NCBI GenBank assembly: GCA_964019425.1
Contig: OZ025811.1
Span: 434,001-498,000 of the forward strand
Direction: 5' to 3'
Length of the DNA stretch: 64,000 nucleotides
Source: Flectonema sp. DT1601
Taxonomy: Eukaryota; Euglenozoa; Diplonemea; Diplonemida; Diplonemidae
Shown here: one piece after another, positions 44,458 to 54,965 of the stretch
Layout of the letters: each line of letters starts with the position of its first letter
How positions within the stretch are numbered: the stretch's first letter is position 1
Made by a program: the position numbers and the translations under genes
Notes under the pieces: model-generated
Databases searched by the model: none
The model's input: the letters and a program-made list of their open reading frames with translations, nothing else
What the model was told of the DNA's origin: nothing

Positions 44458-46255
44458 TTTTTTTTTTATATGAGGCGGTGCAGAAACCCCCCCCCCAATT
44501 TTTACCAGGCTATTCTGTGGGCACCTAATACCCAATCCGAGCCCACCACCCCACGAAAATACTATCCAAAAAACTCAAATCCGGTACTGGGGCATCCTCT
44601 AACTGCTCACTAGTTTCAAAATTCTATATTTTTTGACTGTTTCTGGTACTTTTGCCTTGTATCTCTGTTGGTTGCCCTCAAAATACTCAAAAACCAGCTT
44701 AGCAGCTACATTGCAGAAATTTGTTTACACCCTGGATTCCTATGAAGACTGGAATGATAGGAACAGGAGAAGTGATGAGACAGGAGAATCATAGATCCCG
44801 TGAGAACTGCAGAGTACGATATCGGGTGGTGATTCTGAGTCACCCTTGCTGGCAGTGATGATTGAGCATGATGTGAGCATGCTGTTCACAATAAGTACAC
44901 CCTCAGGATTACTGGAGTTTTTCTAGAATCTATAGCCGCTTGAGGACGCTGCTACAAGCTCTATGTTCCAGTGGCTGGGGATAGCAGAAGTGAATAAGAC
45001 TGGGATAGTAGTAGGAAAGGAATTGTGGAAGAATAGGGACAAGAAGGTGGAGTCAGTGGTTGCCTGTCAGTTGTAACACCTGACATGAAAAATCAGGTTC
45101 AATAAGAACTGGTAACCACTAGTGGTACCATAATATAAAACTCCTCCAAGTATCAAAAAAAGGAGAGAGGCAGTTACTGTTACTGTTGAAAACATGATGA
45201 CCTCGTATCAACTAGTCGATAATAACTCCCCTCTAAAAGACACTATCTCATACACACAGTACTGTTCTCTACCTGGAGTTGAGTTTCAGCAGTTTCGGCG
45301 CTGTATGAATGTGTGCAACTACCGTCTCATCGACAAGAATCCATGAAAGAAGCTTGCCTGCCCGGCATCTTCAGTATTCGCCACATGTATCTATGATGTT
45401 GACAGACGTAATGGGTGGATCCCTGGGGCCTTCAACATCATCGTAACTTCCTTCTGGCACTCATAAAGTCCGAAGCTGAGAAGCGAACAACAATGAGAGG
45501 AATTATTGAAATAGATTCTCACATTGGAGATAAGAGACATGTCAGGTGTATTGAGAAGATACATCTAATCCATCCTGGTGACTATATCATGACTCTGGAT
45601 TATAAAGAAAAGGACTTCTAATGACAGAAGGGCCAAATTCCCCTTTCTATCAACAGGGGAAATAGTCTGCTTGGATGTGTACTACATGAGCAGTTTGGAA
45701 CTGAGGTTCAGTGTGGCCATAACAACTTCCTACTCCCACACATCAACCAGAATGCGATAGTAACGTATCCAGTTATGAATAAGTTCTTCTTGATGTCTGA
45801 GAATGATAAGATGATTCACTATTGGGCTGATGCTGGTAGGCACCTTGAGAACACAACCGTCATCAGCCTGTTCTGTAAAATAGGTTAATCAGCTTGGGTT
45901 AACTTTTTCCCTAGTCGGCATGGCAAGTCCGAATGTGATCGACACTTTGGTAATATCACATCTGTGCTGACACTCGCATCTAAATCGCAGGAAATCTGGG
46001 CCTTCAAGAAAAGCAAAATTTCAAACATAATTTCTACCAGTGCTACACAGCTTACAAGGCAAATGTTACTAGAAACAGTCAAAAAAGTGAAATTTTTAAA
46101 CTGGTGGGCAGTAAAAGGGTGCCCCAGTACCGGATTTGAGTTTTTTGGATACTATTTTCGTGGGGTGGTGGGCTCGGATTGGGTATTAGGTGCCCACGGG
46201 ATAGCCTGGTAAAAATTGGGGGGGGGGTTTCTGCACATCCTCATATAAAAAAAAA
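44458..46255. mobile_element. Decayed DNA transposon with ~200-bp terminal inverted repeats
   Basis: The ends are inverted copies: the left (about 44458-44664) reads ATATGAGGCGGTGCAGAAAC, a C run, then CCAGGCTATTC and GTGGGCACCTAATACCC; the right (about 46042-46255) is its reverse complement with roughly 10-15% differences. Both ends run into A/T tracts, so a target duplication cannot be read. The 1.4 kb between them holds plus-strand coding fragments in several frames, with stops: GIIEIDSHIGDKRHVR, MTLDYKEKDF, HYWADAGRHLENT and HGKSECDRHFG. Spaced D, D and E/H-containing blocks suggest a DDE-type transposase, but I cannot name the superfamily. It is inactive. Confidence 0.85.
45415..46100 (+). 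pseudogene. Transposase remnant
   Basis: Plus-strand coding similarity persists across frame changes and stops between about 45415 and 46100 inside the inverted-repeat element. The longest clean frame is 68 codons (45415-45621). The order of the motifs (LDYKE, WADAGRH, CDRHFG) is that expected of a single transposase gene that has decayed. Confidence 0.6.
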
Positions 46256-47474
46256 GAGGGAAAAAAAAGGAAAACCATCTCCTCCGAAAATGAATGCATT
46301 AACCGAAATCGACAGCACAACTGCAAAAAAAGCAAAAATACATGATTTTTAAAAAAAAAAAAAAAAAAATTATAAAAAAAAAACTGCACACTCAATGATG
46401 CTGAAATGTTTTTTTTTCTGTTCTTTTTTCTGTGTCTGTGTGTGGGAGAATAAGGGTAAATTGATGGGGAAAAAAAAGGAGGAAAGGAGTATTAAAAAAA
46501 TCAGAATAGCAGTCAAGCAGGTTTTCGTTATGTTACATTGTAAAATAGGTTCTTCCTGAGAAAGAAATAAAAAAAAAAAAAAAAAAAAACAGAATAAGGA
46601 AACGGGAAAAGGAAGAAAAAAAAAAAACGATCGGAGGTTCCTTCAAAATAATTGAAGTGTACAACAGTCAGCCTATATGTTGTGAAAAAAAGAAAACAGA
46701 AAAAGGAGTGAGTATCAACTCAGTAATGGAACAGCTCAAACAGTTTAATCCTCATCGATGAAATACAGAGTCTTGCTTGAGTACCACTATTCTCATCAAC
46801 GTTGCGAGACAGTGAAGAAGAGAGGAGTGCTTGGTAAATACAACACAGAAAGAGAAATCAGAAACCTACGTTTTCTTTCCTTGGAATTTCCTCAGACAAC
46901 AGCTACCTGTCGCCTTCATTATTATTATTAATTTTTTTTTTTTTAAAAAAGAAAAATTCTTTTGCGAAAACTGCAAAGCAACAACAAAAGAAATATTTCA
47001 AAAAAAAAAAAAGAAGAAATATAATATAATATAAAACAAAGAAAAAAAAATGCTTCAAATTGATGTCAAACAGAAGCTGCAAACACTGCCGTAAGTTACA
47101 CAAGTAGCTTTATATATTATAAGCCCATGTCATATTGTGATACATATTACACTATAAAAAATAAAATGAAAAGCTAACCATGGCTATGAGAGCATTCGCT
47201 CTAAGAGCAAGTAAGAAATATAATGGAACAAAGCGACGGGAAAACGCGCTGAAATTTTCAATCAATTAATATATATAAAAAAAATAAAAATAAATTGAAT
47301 CTTCTTAAGTGTTGTGTGAATCAGAAGACAGCACTCAACACTTTAAAAAGAAATCCTACCCACTAACGCAGTGTGAGTGATTTTATTAACCAACTTACAG
47401 TTTTCCAACTGTTTTGACATTCATAAAGAGAGCTTAGCCTCTTCATTTTTTTTTTATTTTTTTTTTTTATTTTG

Positions 47475-47510
<36 letters not shown>

Positions 47511-48477
47511 CTAAGGGACATTATTAGTTCCTTAGTGATGTAAGAACGTTGCGGAACAACTTCTTTTTTTTTTTTTTTTTTTTTCAAATTATCTAGTTGG
47601 CCAAGAGACCAAACATCATGTCTGCGTAAAGTACTTTTTTTATTGGATCAGAACCGAGGGGAAATCAAAAGAAAAAAGAAACTGCGAGGCGAATTAAAAA
47701 CAAAAAAAAACAAAAAATTGGCATTAACTTAAACTATACGGAAAACATGTTTGTCGCACAATGAACTGACTTAAGCTTAGAGAGCTAAAGGATGTTTACG
47801 TGTGCGGTTTGCCAACATTCATCTTTTTAGCTCTTACAATACTTGTTGAATGCCAAAAAAAAAAAAAAAAAAAAAAAAAGTCACCCCGAGCATTATTTGA
47901 CTAGGAACTGAGTAACTACCGAAAAAAATGCGCAAAATGATTGTACATGTGTGAACTCATGATTTTTACTTTTATGTAGTTCAATGAAATGATTACCAAG
48001 GGACTACACGCAATTAATTCATTCTTAAGCCCATTGGCCGAAAAGCCAGTTATTTTATTTTATTTTGTACAACGAACTTTTTATTATGTTTTTTTTTTTT
48101 TTTTTGTCACCGACGACAAAAAAAAAAAAAAAGATTGGGGAGGATAAAAGGGGGAAGAACACGAAAAAAAAGAAAAAAAAATGTAGAATAATAATTATCA
48201 ATTGCGTGTGTTATAGTGAAAAGTGTATAAAGGTGAATATGAAGGAACGAAAAGTAACATATGAGGGTAAGGGAAGAATAGATTCAGAAGGGAAAAAAAA
48301 AAATAAATAATAGAATAATAAACACATATGATGGTGGATGACAGAGTTTTCAGCTACACACTATTTTTTTTTTTTTTTTTTTTTTTTTTTTGGTTGTCAA
48401 CTCCCGACATCAAGTCAGCGAGCAATTTTCAACGCCCAAAAAAAAAAATAAATAAATAAATAAATAAGTAGTATGGT
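46256..48477. other. Gene-poor, homopolymer-rich spacer
   Basis: There are A runs at about 46571-46590, 47475-47507 and 47856-47879 and T runs at 47563-47584 and 48364-48391. A hairpin TCACTAAGGGA...TTCCTTAGTGA lies at about 47507-47539, just after an A run. No gene is supported; the frames here are homopolymer translations. Confidence 0.6.
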
Positions 48478-49311
48478 TTACATATGGAGAGGCTTACAGC
48501 ACTTTGGAACCTCATGAATCATGTTATCACAAGAAGTATGCTTGTGAGACAAGGTAGGACAGGACGTGATTACTTTTTGAACTGGTAGGTCAGACATAAC
48601 TATATCTTCAATAATCTCTTGAACAACAAGTAACGTCAGGTCTGGTGTCGGTTGAGGTATTCCGTGAAAATCTGAAACCAAAATCGCATTATTTGGATTA
48701 TTAACAACACAGTCACTGTTATTCTCAACAATAACAATCCTGTCCATTTCTCTTCCCAATAAGGTTAAGTCCTTCGTATAAGGAACTCCCTTAAACCACT
48801 TAGGAGAACGTGCTATAACGTGATCGAATATAGTACTACACGGATCAATGTTTCGAAGGACTTGCTCGGTTACTTCGTATGTCGAAGCAGTCCAAAGAAT
48901 TACTTCACAACAAGAAGCGAGAGCCGATAAGAAGGACTGAAGATGGGGTCTTTGAATGATGCTATTATCAGCGCAGTGAAGATACTGACCGTGATTCGAA
49001 ACTAGAGTCTCATCAAGATCCAATACAACAGTTAGCCTTCCATCAGAATATGACTTTTCAGGGACGAGAAATTCTGATTTACCACTTGCTAGTCGTGCGT
49101 CTCTTTCTAACGGTTTTCTCGTTATTCTTATATCACTGTCGTCTTCCTCTTCATCATCATCATCATCTTCTCTTACTCTTGCGCTAACCATGTTAATTAT
49201 ATCGGTTATTGTTTGAGTATTGATTCTTATATCAGACGCTGTAACGCCACTCCGTTCCATCGCCTCTGCGATTGCGTTCGAGGGAACCTCCGCCGGTATT
49301 AAACAAGGCAT
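48478..49311 (-). CDS. FCP1/SCP-type (CTD phosphatase family) HAD phosphatase
   Basis: A 277-residue protein. Residues about 93-235 form the NLI-interacting-factor phosphatase domain: VVLDLDETLV with the nucleophile D98 and the acid/base D100, then VILWTAS, SPKWFKGVPYTKDL with the conserved lysine, and the last motif IVENNSDCV...NPNNAILV. In SCP and FCP1 the last motif usually begins with an aspartate; here a glutamate sits in that place. These enzymes remove phosphate from Ser/Thr, classically on the RNA polymerase II tail. The N-terminus has an acidic run (about 49-60) and the C-terminus is Cys-rich (SCDNMIHEVPKCCK). It has no BRCT domain, so it is SCP-like rather than FCP1. The start at 49311 follows a CAG by 31 nt. 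Confidence 0.9.
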   Translation of the reverse strand: MPCLIPAEVPSNAIAEAMERSGVTASDIRINTQTITDIINMVSARVREDDDDDEEEDDSDIRITRKPLERDARLASGKSEFLVPEKSYSDGRLTVVLDLDETLVSNHGQYLHCADNSIIQRPHLQSFLSALASCCEVILWTASTYEVTEQVLRNIDPCSTIFDHVIARSPKWFKGVPYTKDLTLLGREMDRIVIVENNSDCVVNNPNNAILVSDFHGIPQPTPDLTLLVVQEIIEDIVMSDLPVQKVITSCPTLSHKHTSCDNMIHEVPKCCKPLHM

Positions 49312-49858
49312 TATTTATGTTTGGTGTTTTGTGTGGAGATAACTGAGAGAATGGGGGAAAGTAATCTACTAAGGGCTAATGACGGGGATTATTAACCAAG
49401 TAGCGGCAAGTATTCAATTAAACAGTTCCCTTTAAGGAATAAATTCTAGTTGTTTTGTCTTTTATTTGTTGTATTTCTTTTTAAAACGTCTATTTGGCTC
49501 TATAATTTAGCTAACATAAAAATTCGTGTTTCTTTTTTTTTTTTTTTGTTCACGACTTTTTTAGATGGATGGGGGAAAACAAGAAGAAAAAAAGAAAGGG
49601 TAATAAAAAAAAAGGAGAGTGGAATCTATATCTACTAACAAGTCTGTAATAACGTCTGTGTGAGGAAAATTTAAACAGAAAAAACAAAAAATGAAATGAA
49701 AAAGCAGCTCATGTAATAGAGTTCCTCTTTTTTTTTTTTTCTTTTTTTTTCGTAAGCAAAGAATAGCGTATTTATGGCCCCCATGCATCGCCCAAGGTCA
49801 TGGGGAAAAATCTTTCTTTTTTTTTTTTTTTCTCGTAAGCGCAAGAATGATCAACCAT
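49312..49858. other. Intergenic region between coiled-coil gene and phosphatase
   Basis: About 550 bp with T runs (49531-49547, 49728-49748, 49815-49829) and no gene. Confidence 0.5.
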
Positions 49859-52800
49859 CTATGGAGCGTGAGTCAAGTAGTGCTGATGGTGAGAAGCTTC
49901 ATGTTGCAAGTCTTGCTCCATAACAAAAAGATATCTTTGATTCTTATAGAATAACTTAGCATTATGATCCTGTTCATATCTCGGTAAGTCTTGCAATAAT
50001 TGCTCATTTAGAACGTGGAGTTCCCTACGAAGCTCAAGTAGTTGCTGATCTTTGAGAGCTGACGGTGCAGCAGAAGTTACTTCCGCAATCCGATGCTTAA
50101 CAAATTCCCTTCGAGTGATGACATCCATCAACGGAAGTTGTGCTTCAAGTCTTTGTATTTCAGCACACAATTCCTCATACACAGATGATAGAATGTCAAT
50201 AGTGTGACGACTTAGATCTAATGTTTGATCTCTGGAAGGACTAGCATCAGAGAGAAGTGCCGTAGCACCAGCAGGACCAGCTAACTTTGATAAATGATTA
50301 AAGACTCCAGTCAGAAGCTGTATCCTTTCAGAAGGGTCTGTGTCAATAAGTTCCCAAAGCTTGTGAAGTTTTTCCTGTTTGCTTCCAAAACTGTCAAGTA
50401 ACTGACGAAGTCTGGAGTGCATTTCTTGTGAAACAGAACGAGACTCCCTCTCAGCTACTTCTTTTGAAGCTGCCTTTTCAGCTTCTGCTCTGCTCTTTGA
50501 AATGTCGGAGTCTTTTCTAATTAATTCTCTTGCGAGTCGTCTTTCTTCTTCTTCGAGGAGTTTTCTTGCGAATGCCTCGCGATCTTTTCTAGAGCGTGCT
50601 TGGACGTCGTTGAATAGTTGTTCGTACTTTGAGACAAGACTCTTGTGTAAATCTAATTTCCATTGATTCATACTCGAAGAAAGCTTCTCAACCTCCGCCT
50701 GGAGGATGGCGGAGTTGCGTTCAGCTCCGTCGCGGTGTTCTCGTTCACTTTCAATTGTTTTGAGATAGTCTTGTTTTTCTGATTCTGCCTTCCTTTCTAA
50801 CTCCTGACAGATACTCTTGACTCTTTTGTCTATGACATCTGTTTCTCCTATTTTTGACATTTCTAACTCACTTTTTAATGAAGAGATCGTTCTGTCCTTT
50901 TCTCTGTCATTTAAAGCACGCTGATGGTCTCGTTCTTCAACAGACTTTGTGTGGCTGCGTTCCATTTCTTTTAATAAGTTTTCGTAGTTGTCTTTTATTT
51001 TTGTTTCGTAGGACGCTTTTTGTCTTTCAGCTTCGGCTGCCTTTTCCAATTCACCTTCTTGAACTGCCCTCCATTTACGTTCGTAAATATTTTTTAAGTC
51101 AGATAGCAGTCCGTCCATTTTAGTTTGGAGTTGTTCTGATAACTTCTCTTGTTGTTTTGATGAGTCTTCGTCTTTTCGGAGGAGAGATATTTGAGCTTGG
51201 TCTTTCTCTGCTTGTAATTGTTCACGTAGTGTTGATAGTTGAGAATCGTATTCCCTTCGGAGGTCAATATTTTTACTGTCGGCACGCTTTTGAGCTTCAG
51301 CAATTAATCTGTCAGCTGCTTCTCGATTAGCTTTTCTTTCATCTTCTAAAACAGATTCGTTTTGTTGGCGAAGTTCTGCGACTCGAGTTTCAAATTTTGC
51401 AGTGTCTTCAATGGCGTCGATCTGACGCTGCTTTTGGAGTTCCATTCTAAGTTTCGTACATTCGTCTCGAAGTGTTGATAGTTCACTTTGGACTGCAGCA
51501 TCGTGTGCTGCCTTCTGTTCGACAAGGGATGCTTCAGTGAATGCTCTCATGTCGTCTTCAAACTTCTTTTGTTTTATTAGTAGTTCCGAATCTTTCTCTG
51601 ATAGTTTCGCCTGAAGTTTTTGCATAAATTCCTGATCAGCTCTCTTCCGCTCCTCCGCAGCTTCATCCCATTGTTGAGTTCTACCATCGAGTAGGTTTTG
51701 CATTGTTTCTCTAGCACCTGCTTCTATCTCAAGTCTTGCTCTGTCTGTTTCATAAGAGAGTTGTAATTCTCGTTGACGAAGTGAATCTTGTTCAGCCTTT
51801 ATCGTTGCTTGGCATTCTGTTCTGATTGCTTCTTCTCTTTGTCTGAAGGAGTCTCTCATTTCCTTTTCATAGTGAGACTTCTCTTCGTCTAGCTCAGTCC
51901 GCAGACCATCCAGTTTTTGCTGCAGAGCGTCAGTCTCCTTTTTGTGAAGTTCTTCGATCTTTGATGCCGCGGATTGCAACTTCTGTCGGAGGGACTCGTC
52001 CTTTTCTTGAAAGGCAGTCTCTCGTTGTTTCAGTGTTTGACGATGGTCGTTAATCGCTGCTTCAAGTAAGCCTTCGTAACGAGCTTTCATTTCCTCCTCA
52101 GCCTGTCGTTTTTCATCTGACATTGTTTGAGAAGCATTCTTTCGAGTTTCTTCCATCATTTTCTGCTGCTCGGATGCATGTTTGCGGATTGCGTCTAATT
52201 CTGACTTCAATTTCTCCCGTTCTGTTGCCAATCTTCCTTCAGCTTCCTTACGGATCTCTAACTCTAATCTGGTGCGAATATCCCACTCCTGAGAGTCGAG
52301 TCGCTGCTTGTCTTCGATTGACTTTTGGTGGTGGCGAAGGACTTCGTTGCGGATGTCGCTGTCACGTTTGTCAAGTTCAGCTTCGCGTTCATTCATTTTC
52401 GCTTCGAAGAGTTTGGCCTTCGCATCACAAGAGTCTTGGATGTCTTTATTTACAGCTTTCCATCTTGACTGGGCCATTTCTTTTACTCTTTCTTCAAAGT
52501 TAGCGCGTTCACGACGTTCTTCAATTCCACGTTCAGTGGCTTCGTCGTGAAGGGCACGGCGCTCGGCTTCGAGGACGCGCTGGTTGGCGGCTTCTTTTCT
52601 CTTCATCTCGGCCTCTAGTTCGACTCTCATGTCAGCAACTTTTTCTAAAAGAGATTTTTCTAAGTCTTCAACCCGTTGACGTTCTTCGCGAACTTTTCGA
52701 TCACACATCTCTTTCATCATCTCCTTGTCAGCTGCTAACATGTCTCTCTCACGTTTGATGAGATTACTACAGCGACTATCAGTTGCTTCTAATTCTGATT

Positions 52801-54661
52801 TCATTCTCTCGAATTCATGTCGATCGATATTCTCCCTGTGATGAGTGGCTAAGGCATCCTCAAGCCATTTATCATACCTGGCCCGTAGTTCTTCTTCTGC
52901 GACGGACTTCGCCGATTCGATTTCACGCTGAGACTTAGCTAGTCTGGCCTCCAGTTGTAAAACTCTCGTATTGGATGCTGACAGTGACTGTTGTACGTGT
53001 TCATTCACGTCCGATATTTCCCTTTTTAACATTGAGATAGTTTCTTTAAGTGCCGCTTCGTTATCTGCCGCCTCTTGAAGTTGTTTTTTATATTTTTGCT
53101 GAAGTTGTTCTTCGAAGACTTGTTGCTTTTGATCATAAGACATTCGAAGTTCTTGTTCACGTTTGAAGGCCTCACCGGATTCGTTGTGTTGAGTTCTGAT
53201 ATGTTCATCTTGTAAGCCTTTTATACGTTGAGCGTGATCGGAGTTTAGTTTTGTTAATTTATCAAAGTAGTCACGTTCAATAGATTCTTTGAAGATAATG
53301 TTTTCGGATTCAATTTGTTGATTCCGTACCTCCATTGCCTGAATATACTTCTCATGGATGTCAGCTTCTGAAACAACCATTTGCTGTTTTACAGATGCGA
53401 CTACTCTGTGGGCTTCATTCATTGATTCAACGACTCTCTCTTGCATAATTGACATCTGTTCTGTTTTAGACTTCTCATTGTCAACTAGTTCAGAGTGCAT
53501 TTGTTCCCTCTGTTTTAATAGTTGTCGGTGGAGTTCGTCTTGTCTTTTTTGATTTTCAGATAATACTTGTTCTCTCATTTCCGCTACTTGTGACATTGCT
53601 TCATTCAGTGAGGTGACTCGTTGCATTTCCGCTGCATTTGCGTAGGTTTGTTCGTTTTCTATTAACTTTTCACGTTCTGCAGAGAGACGTTCAAGCATCA
53701 TTTTTTCACGTTTTTCTAAAGCGGCGTCGAATAGGGAACATCTGGTGTTGAAATCTCTATCTTGGAGTTCCTTATATTCCATTTTAAAATTTTCAAATTG
53801 CTGTAGAAGTTGCTGTTCTTGTTGTAGTCGAGAATCAGATTGCTGGCCAAGTAGCTCAACCATTTTGTTTTTCATGTGTTCTTCTTTTTTAGACAAATCA
53901 GTTTCTTGTTCTCTTAGAACATGAAAAGCTTTGTCCATAACTTCAGCTTCAAAACGTGCCTTGTGATCTTCGAACTCTTTTGCTCTTGTAACCCAGTCTT
54001 TTGTAAATCTATCGATATACTCGGCTAGTCGAGCAGCGTTTTCGGATTCACTTTTTCTGACGGCTGCTTCATACTCGGAGATGGTTGCCATGGCTCTGTT
54101 TACCATTTCACCTTCTTGTCCTTTCTTTGTTGATTCCATTTTTAGTTGAGAAGTTCTTAGAGCTAATAACTCTTTCTTTTCATGCTGATGACGATTTTCA
54201 GCAGATTGGAGTTCCTGATCGCGTTCCTGAAGTTGCCTTTCGAGCCTCTGAACTTTTTCAAAGAGATCATCAACTTTCGACTGATTCTCGGTCTGTACAT
54301 TCGATAAGACTGTCGTGTGATGGTGTGACACAGCCTGACTACTGGCTTCTGCTTGTTTTCTAAATACGGCTAATAAATCCTGAACTTTTTGTTGTGATAC
54401 AGCCTGTGACCCTGCTCTAGACCTTTCTTTTAATAAGTCCTCTTTCATTGACATTTCCCTCTCATGAAACTTTGTTCGCTCATCTATGATTCTATGTTCT
54501 GCATCTGCTAACATTTTACTGCATTTTACTTCAGTTTCCTTCATCACTCGTCGATATCCGTCGTCACTTGGCGCTAAGCGACTGCCAGTCGATGCTGTTG
54601 GAGTTGCAGTCATGTGAAATTTGGAACTGAATTCATCGTCGATATTGCTCTCGCTGAGCAT
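49859..54661 (-). CDS. Giant coiled-coil protein (~1600 residues)
   Basis: A single open frame of 1600 residues from the ATG at 54661. After about 40 residues of disordered sequence the chain is continuous coiled coil to about residue 1390, very rich in E, K, Q and R. The last 200 residues form a more globular helical domain with few charges (LWELIDTDPSERIQLL, then LELRRELHVLNEQLLQDL and DHNAKLFYKNQRYLFVMEQD). Long rods ended by a compact tail are typical of centrosomal, basal-body, Golgi or flagellar scaffolds; I cannot choose among these. Two CAGs lie upstream, one immediately before the ATG and one at 54681-54683 behind a pyrimidine-rich stretch, so a leader exon or a short upstream exon is possible. 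The neighbour LRR gene ends about 300 bp upstream. Confidence 0.85.
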   Translation of the reverse strand: MLSESNIDDEFSSKFHMTATPTASTGSRLAPSDDGYRRVMKETEVKCSKMLADAEHRIIDERTKFHEREMSMKEDLLKERSRAGSQAVSQQKVQDLLAVFRKQAEASSQAVSHHHTTVLSNVQTENQSKVDDLFEKVQRLERQLQERDQELQSAENRHQHEKKELLALRTSQLKMESTKKGQEGEMVNRAMATISEYEAAVRKSESENAARLAEYIDRFTKDWVTRAKEFEDHKARFEAEVMDKAFHVLREQETDLSKKEEHMKNKMVELLGQQSDSRLQQEQQLLQQFENFKMEYKELQDRDFNTRCSLFDAALEKREKMMLERLSAEREKLIENEQTYANAAEMQRVTSLNEAMSQVAEMREQVLSENQKRQDELHRQLLKQREQMHSELVDNEKSKTEQMSIMQERVVESMNEAHRVVASVKQQMVVSEADIHEKYIQAMEVRNQQIESENIIFKESIERDYFDKLTKLNSDHAQRIKGLQDEHIRTQHNESGEAFKREQELRMSYDQKQQVFEEQLQQKYKKQLQEAADNEAALKETISMLKREISDVNEHVQQSLSASNTRVLQLEARLAKSQREIESAKSVAEEELRARYDKWLEDALATHHRENIDRHEFERMKSELEATDSRCSNLIKRERDMLAADKEMMKEMCDRKVREERQRVEDLEKSLLEKVADMRVELEAEMKRKEAANQRVLEAERRALHDEATERGIEERRERANFEERVKEMAQSRWKAVNKDIQDSCDAKAKLFEAKMNEREAELDKRDSDIRNEVLRHHQKSIEDKQRLDSQEWDIRTRLELEIRKEAEGRLATEREKLKSELDAIRKHASEQQKMMEETRKNASQTMSDEKRQAEEEMKARYEGLLEAAINDHRQTLKQRETAFQEKDESLRQKLQSAASKIEELHKKETDALQQKLDGLRTELDEEKSHYEKEMRDSFRQREEAIRTECQATIKAEQDSLRQRELQLSYETDRARLEIEAGARETMQNLLDGRTQQWDEAAEERKRADQEFMQKLQAKLSEKDSELLIKQKKFEDDMRAFTEASLVEQKAAHDAAVQSELSTLRDECTKLRMELQKQRQIDAIEDTAKFETRVAELRQQNESVLEDERKANREAADRLIAEAQKRADSKNIDLRREYDSQLSTLREQLQAEKDQAQISLLRKDEDSSKQQEKLSEQLQTKMDGLLSDLKNIYERKWRAVQEGELEKAAEAERQKASYETKIKDNYENLLKEMERSHTKSVEERDHQRALNDREKDRTISSLKSELEMSKIGETDVIDKRVKSICQELERKAESEKQDYLKTIESEREHRDGAERNSAILQAEVEKLSSSMNQWKLDLHKSLVSKYEQLFNDVQARSRKDREAFARKLLEEEERRLARELIRKDSDISKSRAEAEKAASKEVAERESRSVSQEMHSRLRQLLDSFGSKQEKLHKLWELIDTDPSERIQLLTGVFNHLSKLAGPAGATALLSDASPSRDQTLDLSRHTIDILSSVYEELCAEIQRLEAQLPLMDVITRREFVKHRIAEVTSAAPSALKDQQLLELRRELHVLNEQLLQDLPRYEQDHNAKLFYKNQRYLFVMEQDLQHEASHHQHYLTHAP

Positions 54662-54965
54662 CTGAGGGATGTTTATCACCCTGAATTGAAAAGGGAAATA
54701 ATGTATGTTTTAAAAAAAAAAAAAAGATTATCTCACTCTTCAGTTAGCTGTAGGGCAATCCTAATAGCTAAACAGTAAGCCTTAAGTTAGTAATTAATAA
54801 TAAATAAAAAAAAAAGAAAAACTGAAAAAACAGAATACAGAATACAGAACGTTTCAATATGTAAGTAAGCAATCTCTGAGATGAGATGACCGCAAAATAG
54901 GAATTCTAATATTTATTTATTTTTTCAACAGAATACAAAACAGAATATAACATAATCAATAGACT

